Part shown: one piece after another, positions 1 to 5,305 of the stretch
Layout of the letters: each line of letters opens with the position of its first letter
Position numbering within the stretch: the first letter of the stretch is position 1
DNA from: DASTDH01 sp041167675
Lineage (GTDB): Bacteria > Verrucomicrobiota > Verrucomicrobiia > Chthoniobacterales > JAFAMB01
Assembly: GCA_041167675.1 (NCBI GenBank)
Contig: JBEEIB010000220.1
Location: forward strand, 1-6,199
Reading direction: 5' to 3'
DNA length: 6,199 bases
Notes under the pieces: generated by a model
Database searches by the model: none
What the model saw: the letters and a program-made list of their open reading frames with translations, nothing else
Told to the model about the DNA's origin: nothing
Position numbers and translations under genes: made by a program

Positions 1-2
1 TC

Positions 3-170
3 TTGATCGCATTGGTCGTAGGATTCCTTCCTCAATTGCGACAGCGACAAATTGCTGCGGCTGATACTAAGCAATTGGCGGTTCCGACCGTGGCGGTCGT
101 TTCACCGGTTGCCACCACACCTGGCAGTGGCCTAAACTTACCAGCTGAAGTCAGACCAATTCAGGACGCT
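3..170 (+). pseudogene. RND efflux membrane-fusion protein (HlyD family), N-terminal remnant
   Basis: The frame is open from the left edge, so the true start lies outside the window. It reads a hydrophobic anchor (LIALVVGFLP), a short basic/Gln linker, then a beta-strand region with VAVVSPV and LNLPAEVRPIQDA. This matches the start of periplasmic adaptor subunits of RND pumps, where a conserved 'L.LPGEVRP...A' strand precedes the YAR.xGYL biotinyl-lipoyl motif. That motif never comes: after about residue 56 the frame turns into unrelated sequence that is antisense to an HTH gene, and it stops at 393-395. Such adaptors are usually 350-450 residues, so over 80% is missing. The family assignment rests on a short N-terminal match and is moderate. 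No pump or TolC gene is visible nearby. Confidence 0.6.
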
Positions 171-302
171 CGTCTTATCGTATCCGATGATTTTCGCCAG
201 GTCCTTTTGGCGCAGTCCCAATTCGAGTCGCCGTTTGCGAATTGCATCGCCAATGGTCGTAACTTTTTTCGGATACGCCTTGTGTTTAGGCTTTTTTTCT
301 GT
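138..302 (-). pseudogene. XRE-family helix-turn-helix protein, remnant
   Basis: The minus strand from about 302 down to 138 reads an open frame whose core is AYPKKVTTIGDAIRKRRLEL followed by GLRQKDLAKIIGYDKTSVLNW. This is the Cro/cI-type HTH pattern (I..RKRR.ELGL.Q..LA..IG....V.NWE) seen in a family of small regulators common in Acidobacteria and relatives. The match ends at the NW of the recognition-helix region, at about 156, where E-x-G should follow; the frame then reads six foreign residues and stops at 138-140. A TGA at 303-305 precedes the frame, and no ATG, GTG or TTG lies between it and the HTH core, so it cannot be translated normally. It is therefore a remnant truncated at its 3' end. 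It collides head-on with the membrane-fusion remnant. Confidence 0.68.
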
Positions 303-370
303 TCAGACGCACACGACAAAAGAGCAACGCAGCTTCAGGCACTCATTGCCGTCGCGAGCATGAACTCGCG

Positions 371-393
371 CAAAAAAACTGACAGTCGTCAGT
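371..393 (-). terminator. Possible weak intrinsic terminator (minus strand)
   Basis: ACTGAC and GTCAGT form a 6-bp stem with a 4-nt loop (378-393). Read on the minus strand, the stem is followed directly by a run of seven T (378-372, overlapping the last stem base). This is the shape of a short Rho-independent terminator, but the stem is only half G/C and no minus-strand gene lies immediately upstream, so function is uncertain. Confidence 0.3.
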
Positions 394-467
394 AGCCGAC
401 TCTCGGCTGTGCCACCGAAAATAAAGTTCGACAATTATTCTTGGAGTTGTTAGGAACTTCCTCGATT

Positions 468-481
468 ACGTCGCCCGACGT
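468..481. promoter_or_regulatory. Inverted repeat upstream of the dehydrogenase (operator candidate)
   Basis: ACGTCG-CC-CGACGT is a perfect 6-bp inverted repeat with a 2-bp centre, 51 bp upstream of the ATG at 533. Size and position fit a dimeric repressor or activator site. No convincing -35/-10 pair could be placed around it, so a regulatory role is inference only. Confidence 0.3.
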
Positions 482-532
482 TTCAACGCATCTTCGGTCG
501 AGCTGAAAAGTTCGTGGTGATAGGAGCTGTCT

Positions 533-1735
533 ATGAAAGCCGTCGTCCTCGAAGAGACACGCAAGATTTCGGTGCGCGAAGTTCCTGACGCTGAGATGCA
601 GGACACTACCGACGTGCTGCTGCGCATCACTTCCACTGCCATCTGCGGCACTGACCTCCACTTTTATGAAGGCCGCATGCGCGGCATCGAAGGCGGAGTC
701 ATCGGCCATGAGCCTCTCGGTGTCGTCGAAGAAGTCGGCTCTACTGTCAAGAACGTCAAGAAAGGAGACCGCGTCGTCGTCCCCACGCACATCTGCTGTG
801 GCTTCTGCGCGATGTGCGTGGAAGGCCACTCCTCCGCCTGCCTCACCGCCAACCCCGGGGCCGCGGGCGCAGCCTACGGCTATCCCAACAAGGGCGGGTA
901 CCAGGGCGCCCAGGCGGAGCTGCTCCGCGTGCCGTTCGCTGATGCCAACTGCCTCAAGCTCCCAGGCGAGCCCGGCGACAATTGGGAAGACGACTTCGTC
1001 CTGCTCGCCGACGCCTTCACCACCGGCTACCACGCCGTTGCCATCATCGAAATCGCCCCCAGCGACACGGTCGCCATCTTCGGCGCAGGCTCGGTCGGAC
1101 TGCTTGCCGCGTACTCCGCTCGCCTTCGCGGAGCGGCACGCGTCTACGTCGTCGACGCTATCGCTGAACGCCTCGAAAAGGCGGGCGAGCTCGGCGCCAT
1201 CCCCATCAATTTTCTCCAAGGCGACCCTGTCGAGCAGATCAGGGAGCAGCAATCGAAGTGGCGCTCTGGTCCAGCGTTCCGGCAGGAGAAGCCGCTCGGC
1301 GGCGTCACCTGCGCCATAGACTGCATAGGTTTCCAGGCCCGCTCTAAAACCGATTACTCCCGGGAGGACCCGCTCTGGGTCACCGAAGCCATCGCTGAAC
1401 TAATTAATCCGGCTGGGCGGGTGGCAATCATCGGGGTCTGGCCGCTCAAAGATCCAAACGGCATCGAGCCATCGCTCAAGGAAGGCAAACTTACAGTGCC
1501 CTGGTCCAAGATCTTCAACAACAATGTTCGCATCTCGATGGGCCGCGACGATGACAAGCGCTGGAACAGCAAGCTCCGTGACATGATCATTACCGGCGCA
1601 GCCAAACCCAGCCAGGTCGTCAGCCACCGCCTTTCTCTCGACGAGGCCCCTAACGCGTTCGCAAAATTCGACGCGCGCCAAGAGGGCTACATCAAAGTAA
1701 TCCTGAAGCCCCAAGGGACATCGGGGAAAATTTGA
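533..1735 (+). CDS. Zinc-dependent alcohol dehydrogenase, glutathione-independent formaldehyde dehydrogenase-like
   Basis: This is a 400-residue cytosolic medium-chain dehydrogenase that should oxidise an alcohol or aldehyde hydrate with NAD. The GroES-like half holds C38 (ICGTDLH) and H59-E60 (GHEPLG). D160 (LLADAFTTGYHA) takes the third catalytic-zinc position, matching the Cys/His/Asp set of Pseudomonas putida formaldehyde dehydrogenase. The structural zinc lobe is C89, C92, C95 and C103. The Rossmann half has GAGSVG (184-189) and D208 ending the next strand, favouring NAD over NADP. Length is normal for the subgroup and there is no frameshift. The ATG is supported by AGGAG at 522-526, six bases upstream. 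The remnant at 1769 lies 33 bp downstream on the same strand, so the two were probably co-transcribed. The subfamily is confident; formaldehyde as substrate is not proven, since many relatives are annotated only as glutathione-independent FDH-like. Confidence 0.93.
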   Translation: MKAVVLEETRKISVREVPDAEMQDTTDVLLRITSTAICGTDLHFYEGRMRGIEGGVIGHEPLGVVEEVGSTVKNVKKGDRVVVPTHICCGFCAMCVEGHSSACLTANPGAAGAAYGYPNKGGYQGAQAELLRVPFADANCLKLPGEPGDNWEDDFVLLADAFTTGYHAVAIIEIAPSDTVAIFGAGSVGLLAAYSARLRGAARVYVVDAIAERLEKAGELGAIPINFLQGDPVEQIREQQSKWRSGPAFRQEKPLGGVTCAIDCIGFQARSKTDYSREDPLWVTEAIAELINPAGRVAIIGVWPLKDPNGIEPSLKEGKLTVPWSKIFNNNVRISMGRDDDKRWNSKLRDMIITGAAKPSQVVSHRLSLDEAPNAFAKFDARQEGYIKVILKPQGTSGKI

Positions 1736-1768
1736 ATTTTTCCTTAATCCCTCGAAGAGGATGGCGTC

Positions 1769-1921
1769 ATGGGCAAGAAAAGACTAGCAGACTTGTTGGT
1801 GTATGTTCTCGCTGAAGCAGATTTTCACCCTCCGAAAATCATCCGGAATTTCTGCACACGGCGGCCCCAGTCTGTTTCCGCCACAAAGATGTTTCCTTTC
1901 GAATCGACGGCAAGGGTATGA
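1769..1921 (+). pseudogene. Thiamine-diphosphate enzyme (pyruvate oxidase/acetolactate synthase type), N-terminal stub
   Basis: After AAGAGGA at 1755-1761, well spaced, an ATG at 1769 opens a frame reading MGKKRLADLLVYVLAEA. This is the usual opening of TPP-requiring enzymes of the PoxB/acetolactate synthase group (ADLLVE.LAEAGVKRIYGVVGDSLN). The match ends at codon 17 (1819). The next codons (DFHPPKIIRN and on) are simply the antisense of the NHL gene's 3' end, and the frame stops at 1919-1921. The remaining more than 500 residues of such an enzyme are missing. The ribosome binding site and start look intact, so a 50-residue chimeric peptide could be made. The family call rests on 17 residues plus the position behind the dehydrogenase, so it is tentative. 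Confidence 0.55.
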
Positions 1922-2886
1922 CAATGGGTGAAGGCCCCGGCTTGATGTCCCGGGCGGCCAAAGCCGCCCAAGACTTCACCGGTTAGGCGATCGAGAATCT
2001 TTACCTGTTCATCTCCGCCGTCGGCCACGTAGAGAAACTTCTGTCCGCGATCGGGTGAAAAACCAAGCCACCAAGTTGTCCCCCAGTTGTCGGGATACTG
2101 GCCACTGCCCCTCTTGATCCAGATGTTGCGCTTGAAGCCGCCCATTTTGTCGAAAACCTGGATACGGTCTGCCTGCCGATCGCAGACATATACCAAGCCA
2201 TCGTTGCCCAATTTCACACTGTGGACGACTTGCATGAAAACACCGGGCGCGCCGGCTTCGGCTTCTGCGCTTGTTCCCTGTCGGCCCCATTGACGCAGGA
2301 ATTTGCCGGTCCGATCAAATACCGCGATACGGCTGTTTCCGTAGCCATCGGCGACATAGATATCGCCGTTGCCAGCATCGACAGCGATGTCGGAGGGCAT
2401 AAAGAACTGACTATGGCTGGAATTAAGTGCCCTTCCTTTCAGCGTGCCGTCCGAGGTATCGACCAAGCCGCGTTTACCGATCTGCAGTAGCAGCTTTCCC
2501 TCGTGGCTATACTTCTGAATGATTCCGTCGCCGTTACCCGCGGTCCAGAAGTTGTTCTCATGGTCGATAAAGCAGCCGTGGGTGATGTTAGGCACCACTT
2601 CCCAGTCGCCGAAGCTGCTCACCAGATTTCCGGCAGGATCAAATTCCAGGAACGGAGGCGCTTGTTTCGCTATTTCAGCTTCCTTGTCGGTGATATCACG
2701 GCGGTTCACGATGAAGACGTGGTCCTGCGCATCGACACAAACACCGCTCACCTGGCCAAGCACCCAGTTGTTAGGCAGCGGCTTGGGCCACGCAGGATCT
2801 ACCTCAAATCTGGGCGATTTTGTCTGGGCCGCACATAAGACGCCTGCAGCTACAAGCGCGGATGCGGCGTAAAACCGGATGTTCAT
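1825..2886 (-). CDS. Exported NHL-repeat six-bladed beta-propeller protein
   Basis: The protein has 353 residues. The N-terminus is a Sec-type signal peptide: basic start, hydrophobic core AASALVAAGVLCA, likely cleavage near residues 19-21. The Cys at 18 follows Leu, so a lipobox is poor and a soluble periplasmic or secreted form is more likely. The body is a series of NHL-type blades at about 45-86, 103-140, 164-201, 222-255, 270-310 and 322-350. The clearest are PSDIAVDAGNGDIYVADGYG followed by NSRIAVFD, and HTLAVDSKGNIFVAETDWG. Relatives are annotated as NHL-repeat or peptidyl-glycine lyase-like propellers; catalysis is not established here. The ATG overlaps the TGA of the PPC gene (ATGA, 2883-2886) and has no good Shine-Dalgarno, which suggests translational coupling. 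The C-terminus is complete and its stop lies directly on the junction with the TPP-enzyme stub. Confidence 0.9.
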   Translation of the reverse strand: MNIRFYAASALVAAGVLCAAQTKSPRFEVDPAWPKPLPNNWVLGQVSGVCVDAQDHVFIVNRRDITDKEAEIAKQAPPFLEFDPAGNLVSSFGDWEVVPNITHGCFIDHENNFWTAGNGDGIIQKYSHEGKLLLQIGKRGLVDTSDGTLKGRALNSSHSQFFMPSDIAVDAGNGDIYVADGYGNSRIAVFDRTGKFLRQWGRQGTSAEAEAGAPGVFMQVVHSVKLGNDGLVYVCDRQADRIQVFDKMGGFKRNIWIKRGSGQYPDNWGTTWWLGFSPDRGQKFLYVADGGDEQVKILDRLTGEVLGGFGRPGHQAGAFTHCHTLAVDSKGNIFVAETDWGRRVQKFRMIFGG

Positions 2887-3407
2887 TGGCTGTGTGGATC
2901 GATCAGTGTGAGGCCGGTCTCAGGATCATACTTCTTGTTCAACGGAACCGACTCCGCGGTGACAAACACCTCCAGTGTAGGGGACACAACCGCCTCGATG
3001 ACGTGTCCGCCGCTAGTCCTGCCGTCACGATGTCCTACCGTCATGTGCGTGTGTAGCGCAGGCTTGCCTTGATACAGTGCAAAGTCCCCAATCATCGATA
3101 ACACCTCGACTTGCTCATCGATAGGGATCTTCCGATACATTTTCTTTTGCAGATCAAACCAGCCCAGAGTCACTCGACTCAGCGCACCAATGGCGGTGAA
3201 GTGTCCACTGGCAACGTGGTACTTCTCGGCAAATTCCATTAGCCCGGAGAATGCTTCGTCACCTTTCGCCAAAATCACCGCGTACTCTTTTGCATCGCCG
3301 TCGCGGATCAACTGCACTTTCATCCCTGGAGCTTTGCCTTCTTCAATGGGATGTGATGGTGATATGTAAGTAGATAGCTCCTGTGGAGCTGCAGACTTTC
3401 GCGTCAT
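2883..3407 (-). CDS. PPC/DUF296 domain protein
   Basis: This is a 174-residue protein with one PPC (plant and prokaryote conserved, DUF296) domain from about residue 28 to 155 and no signal peptide. Hallmarks are the domain opening (MKVQLIRDGDAKEYAVILAK), SGHFTAIGALSRVTLGWFD, and the metal-site-like block LHTHMTVGHRDGRTSGGHV with H119, H121 and H135. The last strand follows as VVSPTLEVFV. In plants this domain accompanies AT-hooks; the stand-alone bacterial form is usually annotated as DNA-binding, but its role is unknown, and no AT-hook (RGRP) is seen here. The ATG is set by GGAGGA at 3415-3420, seven bases upstream. It is the middle gene of a minus-strand unit: the truncated amidohydrolase ends 21 bp upstream and the NHL propeller overlaps downstream by 4 bp. 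A cytosolic PPC protein coupled to an exported propeller suggests a shared pathway, but I cannot name it. Confidence 0.9.
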   Translation of the reverse strand: MTRKSAAPQELSTYISPSHPIEEGKAPGMKVQLIRDGDAKEYAVILAKGDEAFSGLMEFAEKYHVASGHFTAIGALSRVTLGWFDLQKKMYRKIPIDEQVEVLSMIGDFALYQGKPALHTHMTVGHRDGRTSGGHVIEAVVSPTLEVFVTAESVPLNKKYDPETGLTLIDPHSQ

Positions 3408-3428
3408 AATGTAATCCTCCGATACGTC

Positions 3429-3653
3429 CTATCCGGCTGGTTTGGTTCCGTCGGACGGTGTGTCCGTTTGCTCGGTTGCAATCGACCGAATGCGGTCGCC
3501 TTTGATAACTATTGTTCTGTTGGGCTGCGCTGGCGCACCGGTGCCATCTATCACGTTTACATTCTTTAGCATGGTGACTTGCTCCGCGTTGAGAGTCCGG
3601 GAAAAGGCCAGCATTACGAGAGCGGCCAGTGCTCCAACGATCATGGACAGCAC
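3429..3653 (-). pseudogene. Amidohydrolase family protein, N-terminal fragment
   Basis: The 74-residue product begins with a hydrophobic export or anchor segment (MIVGALAALVMLAFSRTLNA), followed by MLKNVNVIDGTGAPAQPNRT and IVIKGDRIRSI. That is the N-terminal beta-sandwich opening of secreted amidohydrolases (imidazolonepropionase-like), normally followed by a 'vIDatGk.liPGl.D.HvH' metal-site strand. Here the frame runs through a polar tail (TEQTDTPSDGTKPAG) and stops at 3429-3431, before any metal ligand. A full protein would exceed 400 residues, so this one is inactive. GTG at 3653 is preferred as start because GGAG (3660-3663) sits six bases upstream; the frame is open further upstream to 3860, but that part resembles no protein. 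The cut lies just before the PPC gene's ribosome binding site, which survives. A naturally short protein is possible but unlikely. Confidence 0.68.
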
Positions 3654-3659
3654 TTTCGT

Positions 3660-3663
3660 CTCC
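3660..3663 (-). promoter_or_regulatory. Ribosome binding site selecting the GTG start at 3653
   Basis: GGAG on the minus strand lies six bases before GTG 3653. The nearby ATG (3644-3642) would have a 15-base spacing, so the GTG is the better start for the amidohydrolase fragment. Confidence 0.45.
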
Positions 3664-3693
3664 ACAAGCAAACTGTAATACTTCACGCCCCAC

Positions 3694-3714
3694 CTGCCAG
3701 AGTCCATTTGGCAG
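3694..3714. promoter_or_regulatory. Inverted repeat upstream of the amidohydrolase/PPC/NHL unit
   Basis: CTGCCA and TGGCAG form a perfect 6-bp inverted repeat with a 9-bp spacer, 41-61 bp upstream of the GTG at 3653. The spacing between half-sites is close to one helical turn, as expected for a dimeric regulator. It may equally be a small hairpin or chance. Confidence 0.28.
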
Positions 3715-4021
3715 AATTGCAAGTGTGATGGTTCATCTTTACGTTGCGCACGCTGGTTGATGGAGATAAAAGCATCCGACTGTTGACATTTAGCCCAGTT
3801 AGGAGTTCTCTCAAAACAGGGAGCCGCAATCAGGTCATATTGGTTCAAAAAAAATCCCACGCATGCGCAAAGGCGGCAGACCCGGGGGCGGCGCAGGTTA
3901 TGAAAAGGCGACTTAAGTTACCTGGACAATGCCGAGTCACGATCTTGCGTTAAAGGTATACTCAAGTAGACCCTGAGATCTCTGCGCTCGAAAGCTCGAG
4001 AAAAAAGCAAATCAAATCAAC

Positions 4022-4027
4022 AAAGGA
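4022..4027 (+). promoter_or_regulatory. Shine-Dalgarno AAAGGA in front of an ACG codon
   Basis: AAAGGA lies six bases before ACG 4034-4036, exactly where an ATG would be expected for a protein beginning M-N-I-A-V-L-G-L-G. It decides the start of the oxidoreductase, since the next candidate (TTG 4055) would remove the first beta strand of the Rossmann fold and has no such site. Confidence 0.55.
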
Positions 4028-4033
4028 TTCAAA

Positions 4034-4870
4034 ACGAATATCGCTGTTTTAGGTTTGGGAATCATCGGAAGCGCATGGGCGAAAAACCTGATCGCCGACG
4101 GTCATACGGTGCGGTGCTGGAACCGGACTCCAAAGAATTTTCCAAACTTCACCGCATCTATCCAGGAGGCTGTGAATCAGGCGGAGGTCATCTTCATCAT
4201 CGTGTATGACCCGCCGGCTGTGCAGTCCGTCTTCAATCAGATCCAATCCGAACTAGGCCCGGGACAATTGGTGATCCAGTCGAGCACGATCTCGACAAAA
4301 TGGACGCGGCTCTTTGCCGAGGAGGTGCAGAAAACGGGCGCGTGGTTTCTGGAGGCGCCATTTACGGGAAGCAAAGTCGCAGCGGAACAGCGCCAGACTA
4401 TTTATTATTTGGGCGGCTCCCCTGAGATAGTCGAAAAGGCGCGCCCCATTCTCGAACCCATCTCGAGCGCCATCATGCACATCGGTCCGCTGGGTTCGGC
4501 CTCCACGCTGAAGCTCGCCATGAACCTCAACATCGCCGGAATTGCTCAAACCCTGTGCGAAAGTCTCGCATTGTGCCGGAGGGCTGGGATCCCGGACGAC
4601 ATCTATTTCGGCGCATTGGTGCCCAATGTCGCGCATTCCGGTGTCTCTGATCTCAAGGGACCCAAATTGCGCCAGCACGATTACAGCGCACAGTTTTCCC
4701 TCAAGAACATGGCGAAAGATCTCCGCTTGGCATTGGAAACCGCCGCGGAACTCTCGCTGACACTTCAACAAACCGGGCATCTCAAAAACATCTACGATCA
4801 AGGAATAGCCGTTGGCTGGTCGGATGATGATTTCATCGGACTCATGCGACTCCTGGACAAAAAAGCATGA
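4034..4870 (+). CDS. NAD(P)-dependent oxidoreductase, beta-hydroxyacid dehydrogenase superfamily
   Basis: A 278-residue cytosolic enzyme of the 3-hydroxyisobutyrate dehydrogenase/6-phosphogluconate dehydrogenase-like group, counted from ACG 4034. The dinucleotide-binding strand reads NIAVLGLGIIG (G7, G9, G12). Strand 2 ends in CWNRT (R31, T32), a sign of NADP preference. The substrate loop is EAPFTGS (108-114); the catalytic region is GPLGSASTLKLAMN with K160 and N164; KDLRLALE (228-235) is the usual C-terminal helix motif. Length is normal and no frameshift is present. No ATG, GTG or TTG occurs in frame between the upstream stop (3974-3976) and TTG 4055, and starting at that TTG would delete the first Rossmann strand. 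The ACG at 4034, with its AAAGGA, is therefore either a rare start or a mutated ATG. The substrate is unknown. Two decayed relatives lie downstream. Confidence 0.85.
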   Translation, partial: TNIAVLGLGIIGSAWAKNLIADGHTVRCWNRTPKNFPNFTASIQEAVNQAEVIFIIVYDPPAVQSVFNQIQSELGPGQLVIQSSTISTKWTRLFAEEVQKTGAWFLEAPFTGSKVAAEQRQTIYYLGGSPEIVEKARPILEPISSAIMHIGPLGSASTLKLAMNLNIAGIAQTLCESLALCRRAGIPDDIYFGALVPNVAHSGVSDLKGPKLRQHDYSAQFSLKNMAKDLRLALETAAELSLTLQQTGHLKNIYDQGIAVGWSDDDFIGLMRLLDKKA

Positions 4871-4876
4871 AACCCG

Positions 4877-4998
4877 CTTATGCTGAAGGCTGCCGCGCCG
4901 AAGCTCGGCTTCGTGACGGAGGACGAGCTGACCGCGTCGTCGATCCAGCGAAGATGATCAAATCGTACGTCGCGACTGCCAAGGAGCGGAGGAACATA
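4877..4998 (+). pseudogene. Class II fumarase/aspartase family, C-terminal remnant with frameshift
   Basis: Just after the oxidoreductase stop, one frame reads LKAAAPKLGFVTEDEL (4883-4930); the next frame continues as DRVVDPAKMIKSYVATAKER (from 4930). Joined, they give the C-terminal domain of class II fumarases and aspartate ammonia-lyases, whose ends read 'LKAAALxLGylsEeEFDrwVrPexMv'. One base is missing in the codon before D at about 4928-4930. Only about 38 of 460 residues remain, without the active-site region. The left junction falls within a few bases of the oxidoreductase stop. The remnant runs into the next one near 5000. Fumarase and aspartase cannot be told apart from this piece. 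Confidence 0.66.
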
Positions 4999-5001
4999 GG
5001 T

Positions 5002-5020
5002 TCTGACTCACAAAAACGAA
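5002..5020 (+). repeat. Short direct repeat, copy 1
   Basis: TCTGACTCACAAAAA followed by CGAA. It is identical over 15 bases to 5703-5717, with one extra A in copy 2 before CGAA. It lies where the fumarase remnant meets the first beta-hydroxyacid dehydrogenase remnant. Confidence 0.6.
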
Positions 5021-5194
5021 GCCGAGTTCCCGTTGCGCTGGATCCAGAAAGACATGATCTCGCGACGTTGAGCGTATACGAAACCGGTGTCGCCATGCCG
5101 CTAACCAACGTGACGAAAGAAATCTACCGACTGGCCATGCGCGATGGACACGGTACCGAAGATTTTTCGGCCCATTTACGACTACCTCACTAAC
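5015..5194 (+). pseudogene. Beta-hydroxyacid dehydrogenase (3-hydroxyisobutyrate dehydrogenase-like), C-terminal remnant
   Basis: Three successive frames spell one C-terminal domain. First, NEAEFPLRWIQKD (5015-5053). After a two-base excess, DLATLSVYETGVAMPLTN and VTKEIYRLAMRDGHGTEDFS (5056-5169). After one extra C near 5173, IYDYLTN (5174-5194). The pattern 'FPLRW.QKDL.La...AyE.gvamPltn..keiYrlA...G.gdeDFSaiy' is typical of the last 60 residues of 3-hydroxyisobutyrate dehydrogenase-type enzymes. The Rossmann domain and catalytic Lys are missing. Two frame breaks in 180 bases, against none in the intact genes, indicate long-standing decay. It differs from the end of the intact oxidoreductase at 4034, so it is a second family member rather than a simple duplicate. 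Confidence 0.72.
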
Positions 5195-5305
5195 AGTTGT
5201 GACTTTGCGACGATCAACCAAAAGTCGCCGGTAGCGGGCCTCGGGTTCGACACGACATGACATGGCTAGTTTTGCGCCTATGAACAATCTTCGAGGCATT
5301 CACAT

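Larger units (their letters stand above)
3654..4033. other. Divergent intergenic region
   Basis: About 380 bp separate the minus-strand amidohydrolase/PPC/NHL unit from the plus-strand oxidoreductase, so it should hold promoters for both. I see a TATACT at 3957-3962 that could be a -10 element for the plus strand, without a convincing -35, and an inverted repeat at 3694-3714. Short frames here on both strands give no recognisable protein. The G/C-rich patch at about 3873-3898 has no obvious function. Confidence 0.5.

Noticed and set aside
389..1252. Long minus-strand open frame (287 codons) opposite the dehydrogenase
   Set aside because: It is an antisense shadow of a clear dehydrogenase with codon-biased third positions; its product is low-complexity and matches no family.
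1725..1743. Hairpin GGAAAA/TTTTCC at the end of the dehydrogenase as a terminator
   Set aside because: The stem is A/T-rich and weak, overlaps the stop codon, lacks a following T-run, and the next start is only 33 bp away.
2503..2838. Plus-strand open frame opposite the NHL gene
   Set aside because: Shadow of the NHL propeller gene; no recognisable domain.
2830..2840. NHL protein as a lipoprotein
   Set aside because: The Cys at residue 18 is preceded by Leu, not Gly/Ala/Ser, so the lipobox is not satisfied.
3744..3953. Plus-strand 69-codon frame in the divergent intergenic region
   Set aside because: No recognisable protein, no convincing ribosome binding site, and a composition expected by chance.
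3957..3962. TATACT as a firm promoter for the oxidoreductase
   Set aside because: A good -10 match, but no recognisable -35 at 16-18 bp and no extended -10; kept only as a remark.
4253..4801. Minus-strand 182-codon open frame opposite the oxidoreductase
   Set aside because: Antisense shadow of a gene with clear Rossmann and catalytic motifs.
4867..5193. A 108-residue plus-strand hypothetical protein
   Set aside because: It is the chance fusion of one frame of the fumarase tail with one frame of the beta-hydroxyacid dehydrogenase tail; neither is complete.
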